A stretch of 64,000 nucleotides of DNA from a virus: IMG/VR virus record IMGVR_UViG_3300040801_005040, positions 37,885 through 101,884 of that record; one strand, given 5' to 3'. The translations under genes and the position numbers were made by a program. Shown here one piece after another: positions 32,693 through 40,943 of the stretch. The notes beneath the pieces are model-generated. The model did not search any database and had not been told where the DNA came from. It was given only the letters and a program-made list of their open reading frames with translations. Position 1 is the stretch's first letter. Every line of letters begins with the position of its first letter.

Positions 32693-32980
32693 ATGAGTTA
32701 TGTTGATTTTTTAAATGAAATGAGAGAAAATGCTAACATTAAATCATATAATGTTGAGCATAAACCTAATGGTACAACTGTCGTATCAAAGATGTGTACA
32801 GTAAATGAAGAAATTTATCTTGTTACTGTTGATACTAATAAATATCATAGATGGAATTATGGGGAATGTGTACAAGATGTATTCCCCGAATTATTTCCTG
32901 AACAAAGAGAGTTTCTTATTACATCTCTTACTCCTGATGAGTGGGAAGAAGTAATGTATTTTCCTGAAGATGAAGAATAG
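32693..32980 (+). CDS. Small acidic protein, function unknown
   Basis: This 95-aa protein shares the start MSYVDF with the preceding membrane protein gene, which suggests a local duplication of the start region. The body (KPNGTTVVSKMCTVNEEIYLVTVDTNKYHRWNYGE...) is beta-rich and ends in an acidic tail. It overlaps the lipoprotein start by 11 bp. Confidence 0.5.
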   Translation: MSYVDFLNEMRENANIKSYNVEHKPNGTTVVSKMCTVNEEIYLVTVDTNKYHRWNYGECVQDVFPELFPEQREFLITSLTPDEWEEVMYFPEDEE

Positions 32981-33725
32981 ATTGTTTTACGCATTTATTA
33001 CAATTGCAGTACTTATTGCTGCAAGTTGTAGCAGGGATAACCCGGAAGAGCTATTAAGGCCTGGATATCTTGTTGCCAGTATAAACTCACCTTCATATGA
33101 TAGTACAAGTAAAACTGTACCATTATGTGGAGGTGTACCTGTATATGCAGTTTATTCATTGCTTAATGAATATGGTATTTATAGGGATACTTTTGATATT
33201 GTTTTTGATAATAAAAAAGCAATGTTTAAAGGACAAATGACATTTGGAGAAGGAGAATATACTGTTGAGGATGTTTCGTTATATGATGTTAATTGGAATG
33301 TAACCCATTTGAGTTTAGATGGTACTGAATCATATAACTTATCCTTTCTGGTTAGTAAAACTGTTCCCTACCCCATAACAATAATAGCTTATGATACTGT
33401 TACTGTAAGAGATGAAGTAGTATGCTTTAATTATATAGAACCTGAAGAGCCACAAGACAATGGTGAAATAACTATTGTTGCAGCTGAATCTATTCATTTC
33501 TATGTACCTGTAAATACATGTCTTACAAGAATAGTATTATTTGTAGATGGTGAAGAAATAATAAGCACAGAAGATATGAATCCTGGGCTTCATACTTTTG
33601 CCATCCCAATAGAATTTGAATCATTTTCACTTGAAGGGTATATAGAGAATGCTCTTATACAATCATTTAGTGGTAATGATCACAGTGCAGAAAACATATA
33701 TTATTTTGCACTTAATTGTGAATAA
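32970..33725 (+). CDS. Phage-encoded lipoprotein
   Basis: This 251-aa protein starts with a lipoprotein signal peptide: basic start (MKNR), hydrophobic core (LFYAFITIAVLIAAS) and lipobox LIAAS-C with Cys at residue 20, followed by SRDNPEE. The rest is beta-rich, in Ig-like patterns (residues 40-140, then 150-250). It is probably exported and anchored in the host envelope. Known phage lipoproteins often block superinfection by masking receptors; that role is inferred. Confidence 0.65.
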   Translation: MKNRLFYAFITIAVLIAASCSRDNPEELLRPGYLVASINSPSYDSTSKTVPLCGGVPVYAVYSLLNEYGIYRDTFDIVFDNKKAMFKGQMTFGEGEYTVEDVSLYDVNWNVTHLSLDGTESYNLSFLVSKTVPYPITIIAYDTVTVRDEVVCFNYIEPEEPQDNGEITIVAAESIHFYVPVNTCLTRIVLFVDGEEIISTEDMNPGLHTFAIPIEFESFSLEGYIENALIQSFSGNDHSAENIYYFALNCE

Positions 33726-33793
33726 TGTGTAGAGTTGATTGCTAGTCATCTTTTTAAACATTTATTCTAACATTTATTTTAACACTTAATTTT
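33726..33793 (+). promoter_or_regulatory. A/T-rich leader with repeated ACATTTATT units
   Basis: The leader of the 219-aa gene contains AACATTTATTCTAACATTTATTTTAACACTTAATTTT, a twice-repeated 9-mer. It may be a promoter with an unstructured A/T leader. Confidence 0.3.
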
Positions 33794-34453
33794 ATGAAAC
33801 CTTTAATCTCAGGAAGTGAAGTCTTCCAACAATTGTCCGATGATCTTAAAGCTAAGATCTCCTCTCTGCCGAAAGAGAAAGTACTTGCTGTTTATATGCG
33901 GAATACATCCACAGATGACAATAAAGTACAAGTAGAATTCGCAGAGAAAATTAACTTGAGTACACAACCTCAAAGTGCCCTTGCTGCATTTAACCCTGGT
34001 GATGAGAGATTCTCATCTGGTGCACGTCGCACCTGGATTACTGCAGACAGGGTGTATGCTGAGAATATGTTTAAGGTATCCATTAAAGATAATGAAGCAT
34101 TTGCTGAAATTGGCCAAGTGCTTAATCCTATCAATGGTGGAACACAAGAGCTGCGTATTCAAGTACGTGAATTCCTTGAGTCTGAAATGACAGACTCTCA
34201 GCGCGAGTATGCTGATAACTACCTGAAAAGGATCCCTTCTACCGGAGCATATTTCTATGCTAAAAATGGTGAAAGGGTGTGTGCAGAAACTCGCCTTGTA
34301 ATTGTCGATAGGGTATGGGATGAGATTGCCAATACATATGTATCTGGTAATCCCGGACATATCCTTATTGAGGGAGAATATAAAACTGCTACTACAACAA
34401 GTGCAGCTTCAATTCTTCAGGCTGCAGGTACCAGCCCTAAATTGGTATCCTAA
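33794..34453 (+). CDS. Probably abundant protein, function unknown
   Basis: This 219-aa protein has clean codon use and higher GC than its neighbours, a strong leader and its own terminator, all signs of high expression. Residues 1-60 read helix-strand (KAKISSLPKEKVLAVYMRN), then mixed sequence (ELRIQVREFLESEMTDSQREYADNYLKRIPSTGAYFY) and a Thr/Ala-rich tail. I do not recognise the family. A nucleic-acid-binding or host-takeover role is possible. Confidence 0.6.
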   Translation: MKPLISGSEVFQQLSDDLKAKISSLPKEKVLAVYMRNTSTDDNKVQVEFAEKINLSTQPQSALAAFNPGDERFSSGARRTWITADRVYAENMFKVSIKDNEAFAEIGQVLNPINGGTQELRIQVREFLESEMTDSQREYADNYLKRIPSTGAYFYAKNGERVCAETRLVIVDRVWDEIANTYVSGNPGHILIEGEYKTATTTSAASILQAAGTSPKLVS

Positions 34454-34491
34454 CATTTCTTTTGACTAGCATTTAATTTTATATATTTGTT

Positions 34492-34521
34492 ATTCCCCTC
34501 TCAGTAAAATGGGAGGGGAAT
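34492..34521 (+). terminator. Hairpin terminator before the tmRNA
   Basis: ATTCCCCTC and GAGGGGAAT form a perfect 9-bp stem with a 12-nt loop, followed by TTATG. It ends the upstream gene just 4 bp before the tmRNA 5' end. Confidence 0.65.
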
Positions 34522-34839
34522 TTATGGGCCCGTATTGGCTTTGACAATGGTACAGGTTTTTCTATATTCAGCCGTGAGAGATAACACGCTAAAACTAAGG
34601 TGAATTAAGTAAATGGAGACATTTCTCAAATTCAGGCGAACATGAAAGTAGTTGATATGATTATCAATGAAGATGTTCAGGTGGCTGCGTAAACTGCCTT
34701 ATTATTTACGCTTAATTTAGGATTAGACACCCTTCAGTGGAGTTTCCTGTTTCTCTAAAAAGCAGGTGGTGGAGCAACTAGTTTTGCCCTAAGCTGTAAT
34801 AAAATATAGATTAATCATATTATTGGACGAGGGTTCGAT

Positions 34840-35508
34840 TAATTATAGTCGACTTAGAAGGTAACTTCTATGACAAAACTGGATGAATTGCTGGAAAGCT
34901 AAGTGTGAAAACATATGCCAATCAGCAGCCAAGCTTACTGGAAGAAGTAAGAAGGTTCAGAGACTAGGGATACTACGGTAAGCCCACAGCGTCCAGCTCC
35001 TATTTATAGGATGATGATATAGTCCGATACTCTTAAGAAATTAGGAGGAGAAAAAGTTATTAATTACTTTTTCTCGTTTTTGTAAAAGTTCTTTGGTGTA
35101 TTTTCCATTTCTTGGAGTTAAAGAATGTAGTTCTTTTAATAATGATATTCTGTGTACTTTTTTTGAATGTTTAGATTTTAGTTTTGATACTATTAATAAA
35201 CATTTTGGAAAATAAGTATATTTTAAATCATAATTATCAGTATGATTTTTTTCTTTAGCTTTTTTCTTAGATATAAATCCTTTTATTTTTAATTCTTTTA
35301 ATATAAAAGATTGGATATCTTCAAGTATGGATTTTTCATTATTGGAAAAATTTAATTGTACAGTTATTTCTTCATTTCTATGATTTTTAATAGCTGTAAT
35401 TGATCCATCAGCATCAAAGAACCCGGATATATAGTTCCAATTCATATTTATAATATAGTTTTGGACTAAGGTATAAATAATACCTATATCCTGCAAAAAT
35501 AACACTTG
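34840..35508 (+). other. Group I intron in the tmRNA T-loop
   Basis: The core elements are all present: P GAATTGCTGGAAAGC (34885-34899), Q CAATCAGCAGCCAAGC (34919-34934), R GGTTCAGAGACTA (34954-34966) and S GATATAGTCC (35016-35025); R and S form P7. P1 is formed by exon TCGAT (34835-34839) with intron GTCGA (34848-34852), placing the required U-G pair at the splice site. The intron ends in G at 35508. Splicing restores a canonical T loop TTCGATT and 5-bp T stem. Borders follow from that restoration and from P1. The region between S and the 3' splice site holds an antisense endonuclease gene. Confidence 0.85.
35041..35445 (-). CDS. LAGLIDADG homing endonuclease, antisense within the intron
   Basis: I choose the start at 35445 (MNWNYISGFFDADGSITAI, 134 aa); the longer frame to 35535 would run out of the intron into the tmRNA exon. 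The YISGFFDADGSI sequence is a clear LAGLIDADG motif (catalytic Asp within DADG), followed by a typical beta-sheet saddle and a KKVHRISLLKELHSL helix near the C-terminus. One motif means it acts as a homodimer. It would cut intron-less tmRNA genes at the T-loop site. It runs opposite to the intron, so splicing and translation are not from the same transcript. Confidence 0.85.
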   Translation of the reverse strand: MNWNYISGFFDADGSITAIKNHRNEEITVQLNFSNNEKSILEDIQSFILKELKIKGFISKKKAKEKNHTDNYDLKYTYFPKCLLIVSKLKSKHSKKVHRISLLKELHSLTPRNGKYTKELLQKREKVINNFFSS

Positions 35509-35533
35509 TCCCTCCGGGTCCACTAAAACTAAC

Positions 35534-35559
35534 AAGGAGCTTCATAGCTCCTTTTTTAT
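35534..35559 (+). terminator. Intrinsic terminator of the tmRNA gene
   Basis: AAGGAGC-TTCATA-GCTCCTT is a 7-bp stem followed by TTTTATTT, 11 bases after the tmRNA 3' end. Confidence 0.85.
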
Positions 35560-35569
35560 TTAACTAAAA

Positions 35570-36052
35570 ATGAAAGTATTAAATATTTACACAGATGGAG
35601 GACACAGAAAAAAGTTAGGGCTAGGAGCCTACGCTTATGTTATTCTGGATAACAATAACCATGTTATTGCAGAGCATGTTAGGGTTATTGAAGAAAAGGA
35701 TGAAAAAATAACCAATAACATTATGGAACTTAAAGCTGTAATAAAAGCTTTAAACTGGGTTAAATCAAATGGATATAGCCCAGAGGATCATAGAATTTAT
35801 GTGTTTACTGATAGTCAGTATGTACAATTGGGTATAACTGAATGGATGTCAGTGTGGATTCGTAAGAATTGGAAAAATGCTGCTGGAAAAGAAGTTGAGA
35901 ACAGGGATTTATGGGAAACTCTTAACAAACTATTCTTCTTTGATTTTAAGTATTTACATATTCAATGGATACAGGGTCATAATGAAAGTAAATGGAATAA
36001 TCTTGTAGATGAACTATGTACTAACGCAATGTTAAGCTATGAATCTACATAA
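35570..36052 (+). CDS. Ribonuclease HI
   Basis: This 160-aa protein removes RNA from RNA-DNA hybrids, for example lagging-strand primers. Catalytic acids are visible: YTDGG (Asp9), MELKAV (Glu53), FTDSQYV (Asp81), and the last Asp in NNLVDELC near residue 148, preceded by WIQGHN, the usual His loop. Length matches the family (about 155 aa). It opens the replication module after the tmRNA terminator and overlaps the next gene by 14 bp. Confidence 0.92.
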   Translation: MKVLNIYTDGGHRKKLGLGAYAYVILDNNNHVIAEHVRVIEEKDEKITNNIMELKAVIKALNWVKSNGYSPEDHRIYVFTDSQYVQLGITEWMSVWIRKNWKNAAGKEVENRDLWETLNKLFFFDFKYLHIQWIQGHNESKWNNLVDELCTNAMLSYEST

Positions 36053-36242
36053 TGTTACTGTGGAAGAAGCAGCAAATACTATTCAAAAGTATATATGGCT
36101 TCGTAAAAGCGTTAGGATACATATTGTAACTAACCTTAATGATCCTGAAGAAAAGAGATTGTTTCTTCTTGCTTATAGAATTGCACAACAATATTTAGAA
36201 AGTCAAAATGATGGAAAAAGAAACTGGAGACGTCACAACTAG
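36039..36242 (+). CDS. Small protein in replication operon
   Basis: This 67-aa protein (MNLHNVTVEEAANTIQKYIWLRKSVRIHIV...) is helical with a basic end (NDGKRNWRRHN). It overlaps RNase H by 14 bp and the helicase by 35 bp. Unknown; possibly a helicase partner. Confidence 0.5.
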   Translation: MNLHNVTVEEAANTIQKYIWLRKSVRIHIVTNLNDPEEKRLFLLAYRIAQQYLESQNDGKRNWRRHN

Positions 36243-37341
36243 AGCCCCTGACGTAAATCAGCTGAGGAATATGATACAATCCAATGCTGTTGAACTGGTT
36301 AAGAAGAATAAATATATCCTTCTTACATGGGCAACAGGATGTGGTAAGAGTCTTGCAGCACTAAAAATGGTTGACCATATGAACAAGACTCTTGAGTCAG
36401 GTGTTTCAGGCTATCTTATTTGTAAAGAACACTCGCATTTAAGTAACTGGGAAAAAGATATAGAAAAACATAACATGAAGCATTTGCTTAATGATATGAC
36501 TATGTTTCTATATGATTCTCTGCATAAATATGAAGGGCCTGTTGATTATGTTATTCTTGATGAATGTCATGCAATAACTGAAAAAAGACTTGAATATTTG
36601 ATGGATATTGTAGGTGAATCTACAGTAATAATAATGCTTTCTGCAACAGTAAACCCTGAGAAATTAGAGCTTTTAAGAGCACTTTGTAAAGGTCCCCTTG
36701 TTCAGAGTAACATTACTATTTCTGAAGCCATAAAGTATGGTCTATTGCCCTCTCCGAAGCTTTACGTGCACTTTTATGGGCTCAATAAAACTGAACACAA
36801 AGAATATCACGAAATAACTGTGGAGCTTGAAAAATACAGACGTAAATTCTTTATGAACAGAGATATATGGGCTAAGAATAAATGGGTTAATCTTGGCTCA
36901 ACTCGTAAGCGCATAATGGCAGAAATGAAAACTAAAAGAGCTAAAGAACTTATTGAAAAAGAGTTTAAAGGCTCACGTTTTATATGCTTTACAGGATCAA
37001 AAAAACAATGTGAAGAAATAGGAGGTGAAAAGTTTGTTCATTCAGACCTTAAAAGTAAGGAGGTAATTGATAAAAAAGACCTTTTTAATGAGGGTAAGAT
37101 TGATGAATTGTATGTGGTAAATATGTTTCGTGAAAGTATTAACCTGGTTAATGTTCAAAAAGGACTTATTGTACAGCTTGACAATGTTAAACTTAGTTTT
37201 ATACAAATGCTCGGGAGGGTGTTCAGATCAGAATTTCCTGAAATGCATATAATGGTACTCAAGCAAACACAGGATGAGAAATACTATCGTAATATTATTA
37301 AAGGATTTAACAAGGAATATATAATTGTAATTAATCATTAA
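36208..37341 (+). CDS. SF2 (SNF2/DEAD-type) helicase
   Basis: This 377-aa ATPase has the SF2 helicase motifs in order: motif I WATGCGKS (residues 41-48), motif II DECH (118-121), motif III SAT (145-147), and in the second RecA lobe motif VI QMLGRVFR (about 340-348), preceded by VVNMFRESINL (motif V area). Size is short for SNF2 proteins but fits crAss-like phage helicases. Probable role: strand separation or remodelling in replication/recombination. The start codon lies within the preceding gene. Confidence 0.88.
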   Translation: MMEKETGDVTTRAPDVNQLRNMIQSNAVELVKKNKYILLTWATGCGKSLAALKMVDHMNKTLESGVSGYLICKEHSHLSNWEKDIEKHNMKHLLNDMTMFLYDSLHKYEGPVDYVILDECHAITEKRLEYLMDIVGESTVIIMLSATVNPEKLELLRALCKGPLVQSNITISEAIKYGLLPSPKLYVHFYGLNKTEHKEYHEITVELEKYRRKFFMNRDIWAKNKWVNLGSTRKRIMAEMKTKRAKELIEKEFKGSRFICFTGSKKQCEEIGGEKFVHSDLKSKEVIDKKDLFNEGKIDELYVVNMFRESINLVNVQKGLIVQLDNVKLSFIQMLGRVFRSEFPEMHIMVLKQTQDEKYYRNIIKGFNKEYIIVINH

Positions 37342-37342
37342 G

Positions 37343-37705
37343 ATGGATTTAGGTGTAAAAAATATTGAAGCTTGGGATAAATGGGTTACTTCTAACCAGG
37401 ATAGCTATGGTAAAGCTTGTGTTGATTGTGCACGTTTTGTCATGGAACAAATGGAAAGGGATATTAAATCTGGAGTTATCATTCAGAAGGGATTTGCAAA
37501 AAAATATGTAACTCTTGCTGATGAAACTTTAAAAACTGGTATTACTGGGTTTATGGCTGGTGCTATAGCTCAAATGGTATCACAATGTTCAGAGTATGGT
37601 TCTATTTTCAGACAAGATTGGAATGGAGAATATAATGTTACTTCTGAAGGAGTAGTAAATCCTGCAATATTAACTGTTAAAACAAAAGAAGATGAAAACA
37701 ACTGA
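37343..37705 (+). CDS. Small protein, function unknown
   Basis: This 120-aa protein (MDLGVKNIEAWDKWVTSNQDSYGKACVDCARFVMEQMERDI...) is helical with a C-x2-C pair near residue 29 and a Gly/Ala/Met-rich middle (ITGFMAGAIAQMVSQC). It lies 1 bp after the helicase. No family recognised; conserved phage helicase-operon protein is my guess. Confidence 0.55.
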   Translation: MDLGVKNIEAWDKWVTSNQDSYGKACVDCARFVMEQMERDIKSGVIIQKGFAKKYVTLADETLKTGITGFMAGAIAQMVSQCSEYGSIFRQDWNGEYNVTSEGVVNPAILTVKTKEDENN

Positions 37706-38171
37706 AAGATTTGAAAAAGCATTGTCAGCTTTATATAATGCTTTTCATGAAAACAAATTGCATTCTAATAAGTGTTCCGCTTGTGCCGTTGGAAACATAC
37801 TTGGGCATGATAGATGGTATGGTGGAAATTTTTCAAGGTACATTTTAAGAAAAGACCCTTGTGTAGAACAAATATTTATAGTTGGTTTTAATAATAGCGG
37901 ATATAGTGGAAAAGAATTAGCAATAGTTGAATATATATTTATGAAGGAAGTTCATAAAGATGTAAAGTTGTACACAAACCGCGAAAGGGGTCGTCTATCT
38001 TATGATTATGATGAACTTAAAGAGACTCCTGAAACTCACTTCAATGGTTTATGTGCAGTAGTTGAATATCTTGCTAAGCTTGATAATATTCCTAATCCAA
38101 TGGATTATTCTAAGGTATTTGAAAGAACTGAAGAAAATTCTCCTAAATATAAATTAGAAGAAATATTATGA
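37692..38171 (+). CDS. Conserved-type protein with cysteine motif
   Basis: This 159-aa protein has NKCSACAVGNILGHDRWYGGNF (residues 27-48) and GYSGKELAIVEYIFMKEV, then a C-terminal helix GLCAVVEYLAKLDNIPNPMDYSKVF. The SACAVGN motif recurs in my memory as an uncharacterised Bacteroidota and phage family. Function unknown. It overlaps the preceding gene by 14 bp. Confidence 0.55.
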   Translation: MKTTERFEKALSALYNAFHENKLHSNKCSACAVGNILGHDRWYGGNFSRYILRKDPCVEQIFIVGFNNSGYSGKELAIVEYIFMKEVHKDVKLYTNRERGRLSYDYDELKETPETHFNGLCAVVEYLAKLDNIPNPMDYSKVFERTEENSPKYKLEEIL

Positions 38172-38178
38172 AAACTAT

Positions 38179-38388
38179 ATGAACCAAAATGACGTACTGG
38201 TGATGATCCAGCTCATTGAGGAAGAATATCCTCGTGAGCAAAGGGATACTGCTTCAAAAATGTCTGAAATCATAGAGAGGGAGTTTAACATAAAAGTTGC
38301 TCCCTCTTTTATTTTAAGGATAACAGGTATTGATGATGATTACGAAAGAGAACAAAGAAAAATACAATATGGAACGGATTGTTATTGA
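38179..38388 (+). CDS. Small protein, function unknown
   Basis: This 69-aa protein (MNQNDVLVMIQLIEEEYPREQRDTASKMSEIIEREFNIKV...) has helix pairs typical of a small DNA-binding or protein-binding adaptor. It overlaps the start of the next gene by 20 bp. Confidence 0.5.
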   Translation: MNQNDVLVMIQLIEEEYPREQRDTASKMSEIIEREFNIKVAPSFILRITGIDDDYEREQRKIQYGTDCY

Positions 38389-38932
38389 TATAAGTATACT
38401 TAGGGAGTATGACCTTAGTGTAAACAATTACTTAAACTTACTTTATTTCTATTCTGTTGAAAAAGGAATAAATGAAGGATTTGTATCAAAATTTACTCCA
38501 AGCCATCCTGTAATTCTTGCTACTTCAGATCTTGTGAAGAAACAATTTATCTTTTCTGATGGCATAACCATACAGCTTAGGGAAAGAACAAGGGAGCTTT
38601 TTGAAGGCTCTAAAGATTTATTTCTTGAGTGGTTTAATAAGTTTCCCATTAAAAGCCCTTCTGGTAGGGTTTTAAGACCTTCTTCTGATGAAACAATAGC
38701 AGGTAGAAAACTACGTAAGACATGGAACAAACATTTTAAGAATAACGCTGAAGGTGCCAGAAAAGCAATAGCAGTTCTTGAGGTTGAGATGGATTGGCGC
38801 AGGAGGACAAATAAGTTTGAGTATATGCAAATGGCTCAAACGTGGCTTAATCAGGGTTCTTGGGAGGTTTATGAATATCTTCTTAAAGATCATAAAGTAA
38901 CTGTTAAAAGAGAAAGGGAGGATTACTTATGA
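38369..38932 (+). CDS. Helicase-loader/replisome-organiser-like protein
   Basis: I choose the ATG at 38369 (MERIVIDISILREYDLSVNN, 187 aa). The N-terminal half resembles a winged-helix domain (LRERTRELFEGSKDLFLEWFNKF). The C-terminal part (EVEMDWRRRTNKFEYMQMAQTWLNQGSWEVYEYL) resembles the end of DnaD-like/phage replication organisers, where Trp-Leu-Asn-x-W is common. Its position two genes before the DnaB-like helicase supports a loading role, which is inferred. Confidence 0.55.
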   Translation: MERIVIDISILREYDLSVNNYLNLLYFYSVEKGINEGFVSKFTPSHPVILATSDLVKKQFIFSDGITIQLRERTRELFEGSKDLFLEWFNKFPIKSPSGRVLRPSSDETIAGRKLRKTWNKHFKNNAEGARKAIAVLEVEMDWRRRTNKFEYMQMAQTWLNQGSWEVYEYLLKDHKVTVKREREDYL

Positions 38933-39594
38933 GCATAGAGAGTTTTATACAAAGTAGTTATAGGACTAAAGCACAGCTTTTAAATCCTGTAAATAAAAAA
39001 GATGTTATTCGTTATGATCTGGCTCTCAGTGTATTAGAAGCACATAAAGGTAAAAAAATTAACATTTTAACTTTACCTTCAGTTTGGTGGAATTTTGAAA
39101 AATTACTAATTTACCTTAATGAACAGTATAATCTTGGTGTAAAGATATACTTTACTGCTTGTGAAAGGGAAAATTCATTATTTCCGCTTGTGACTGACAA
39201 TATGCCAAGATCAAAAGGTGTTGGTATAGGAATAGCATGGTCTTTTAAGAAAAAACTTCATTTTAGTTCTACTGATGTTGCAGTAGTATATAATGAGGAT
39301 ATCTTTGATTATTGTAAAGATAACCCTACTGAGAAATTTGACTTCGTATGGCTTGATTTAATGTGTAATATCAACAGTATGATTTACAGGCTTGATGATG
39401 TTAAACATATTACTAAAAGAAAGTCAGATTTAGTTGTTACTTTTTGCAGGGGAAGAGATGGTATTGAAACAGGCATGCATAATAAAATTGTAACTGATAA
39501 GTTTAATGAAATTGGTTATTCTTTTGTAGACGTTACTGCTTATACTGATACATATCCAATGAGTCAAATCAGAGTTAAAAAGATAAAAAATTAA
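38929..39594 (+). CDS. Protein with methyltransferase-like Rossmann pattern
   Basis: This 221-aa protein has a first strand-loop (GKKINILTLPSVWWNFEKLL), a second strand ending in acid/Cys (KIYFTACERE), and FDFVWLDLMCNINSMI (residues about 134-150) resembling the Asp-containing motif IV region of methyltransferases, then a helix and VVTFCRGRDG. It lacks the glycine-rich G-x-G loop of a typical SAM site, so it could be an inactive relative. It lies between the loader candidate and the DnaB-like helicase. Confidence 0.45.
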   Translation: MSIESFIQSSYRTKAQLLNPVNKKDVIRYDLALSVLEAHKGKKINILTLPSVWWNFEKLLIYLNEQYNLGVKIYFTACERENSLFPLVTDNMPRSKGVGIGIAWSFKKKLHFSSTDVAVVYNEDIFDYCKDNPTEKFDFVWLDLMCNINSMIYRLDDVKHITKRKSDLVVTFCRGRDGIETGMHNKIVTDKFNEIGYSFVDVTAYTDTYPMSQIRVKKIKN

Positions 39595-40769
39595 TGGATG
39601 AAGAAAAAAAAGATGTAAAGAAAAGAATTGATGAAATCAGGGATATATCTAAAAAGAGGGCTGAAGGAGAATTATTTTGTATACCTTTTTATCACAAGCA
39701 CCCAAAACTTTCTAAGATTGTCCCTGGTATTGTCAAAGGGATCCTTTATAAGGTAACAGCGCAGAGTGGTGTAGGAAAGACTCAATTTACAAAAGAGATG
39801 TTTTGTATAACTCCATTGGAGTTTATAAGACAGAATCCTGATACCAACATAAAGGTCAAGATATTTTATTTTGCTCTTGAAGAAAGTAAGGCAGAGTTTA
39901 TTGATACTTTGCTTTCAAACAGATTGGCTACGAAATACAATATTAGGATAGAACCATTGATGCTTAAAGGCATACATAAAAATTATCTTAGTGAAGATAT
40001 TCTTGCTAAGCTGGAAGATTGTGAAAAGGATGTTCAGTATTACATGGATCACATAGAAATAGTTGACAGTGAATACAATCCTACGGGTATGTATAAATAT
40101 TGTCGTCATTACAGTGAACAAGTTGGTAAACATATCTGGGAAAATAGAACTTTTCAAAAGAGAGATAGTTCTGGTACTATTATAGAAACTGTTGAGCCTG
40201 CTTATGTGAGATATGAGCCTGATGATCCAAATTTACATGTTATAGTAATAGCTGATCACATTAGCCTTATATATCCTGAGTATGATAAGAAACGAGAAAA
40301 GATGCTTACTACTCATGAAGCAATAGCAAAATGGAGTACAGAGTATTGTAAAAAGCAAATTACAAAGCATTGGAACTGGACTGTAGTTAATATTCAGCAG
40401 CAAGAACAATCAAAAGAAGCCCAGCAATTTACAATGACAGGCAAAAGTATTATTGAAAAGACTGAGCCAAGCCTTGATGGTCTTGCAAACAATAAGGAAA
40501 TACAACGCGATGATTATGTCATCCTCTCTGTGTATTCTCCTGATAAGTTTGGTTTTGAAGAATATCACCAGTATGATATAAACAGGTTTAGAGATACCTT
40601 TAGGGCTGTCAAAGTACTTAAGAATAGGATTGGCAGTCCAAATGGGTATGTCCACTTTTTATTCGATGGGGCTACAAACAGGTTTAATGAACTACCAAAG
40701 CCAGGAGAGGATGACGAAAAACTCAAACAAGCATACGCCACAGCAGATTATCTACTCGGCAGAGGATAA
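39594..40769 (+). CDS. DnaB-like replicative helicase
   Basis: This 391-aa RecA-fold ATPase has Walker A AQSGVGKT (residues 56-63), a following FYFALEESKAEF (the catalytic-Glu strand of DnaB helicases, about 92-103), Walker B VIVIADHISLI (about 210-220), TVVNIQQQEQSKEA resembling the arginine-finger/H4 region, and a C-terminal RNRIGSPNGYVHFLFDGATNRF. In phages this forms the hexameric replicative helicase. There is no N-terminal primase-binding domain. It overlaps the previous gene by 1 bp. Confidence 0.85.
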   Translation: MDEEKKDVKKRIDEIRDISKKRAEGELFCIPFYHKHPKLSKIVPGIVKGILYKVTAQSGVGKTQFTKEMFCITPLEFIRQNPDTNIKVKIFYFALEESKAEFIDTLLSNRLATKYNIRIEPLMLKGIHKNYLSEDILAKLEDCEKDVQYYMDHIEIVDSEYNPTGMYKYCRHYSEQVGKHIWENRTFQKRDSSGTIIETVEPAYVRYEPDDPNLHVIVIADHISLIYPEYDKKREKMLTTHEAIAKWSTEYCKKQITKHWNWTVVNIQQQEQSKEAQQFTMTGKSIIEKTEPSLDGLANNKEIQRDDYVILSVYSPDKFGFEEYHQYDINRFRDTFRAVKVLKNRIGSPNGYVHFLFDGATNRFNELPKPGEDDEKLKQAYATADYLLGRG

Positions 40770-40923
40770 AATTACTTTGATTGTATATGATGACATACTT
40801 TCAGATAAGGCTCGCGTCCTTAATTTTACTTATGAATGGAAAAACATGAACCAGGAAGAAAGGAAATGTGTGAAGCGTTGGAATTATGTAACATATCAGG
40901 AAGACACGAACATTAACAATTAA
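40711..40923 (+). CDS. Small protein overlapping helicase end
   Basis: I choose the ATG at 40711 (MTKNSNKHTPQQIIYSAEDK, 70 aa), which overlaps the helicase gene by 59 bp; longer in-frame starts lie deeper inside it. The C-terminal part (NMNQEERKCVKRWNYVTYQEDTN) is charged. Unknown function; a terminator follows. Confidence 0.5.
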   Translation: MTKNSNKHTPQQIIYSAEDKITLIVYDDILSDKARVLNFTYEWKNMNQEERKCVKRWNYVTYQEDTNINN

Positions 40924-40943
40924 TTTTAACATACACTAATGCC

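Larger units (their letters stand above)
34526..35522 (+). ncRNA. ssrA: tmRNA gene, interrupted by a group I intron
   Basis: The 5' end GGGCCCG (34526-34532) pairs with CGGGTCC (35515-35521), giving a 7-bp acceptor stem with one G-U and discriminator A at 35522. Downstream of the 5' end stands TTGGCTTTGACAA, like the conserved tmRNA D-arm region. The tag frame at 34636-34689 reads ANMKVVDMIINEDVQVAA and then TAA; starting with Ala-Asn and ending -VAA is typical of degradation tags. The T arm is GAGGG (34829-34833), loop TTCGAT|T, CCCTC (35510-35514), but it is split by 669 bases of intron. The spliced length would be about 328 nt. tmRNA rescues stalled ribosomes and tags the peptide. A terminator follows. 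Confidence 0.85.

Noticed and set aside
35446-35535. N-terminal extension of the LAGLIDADG protein
   Set aside because: It would run across the intron border into the tmRNA acceptor/T-stem exon, and the extension has no endonuclease-like features.
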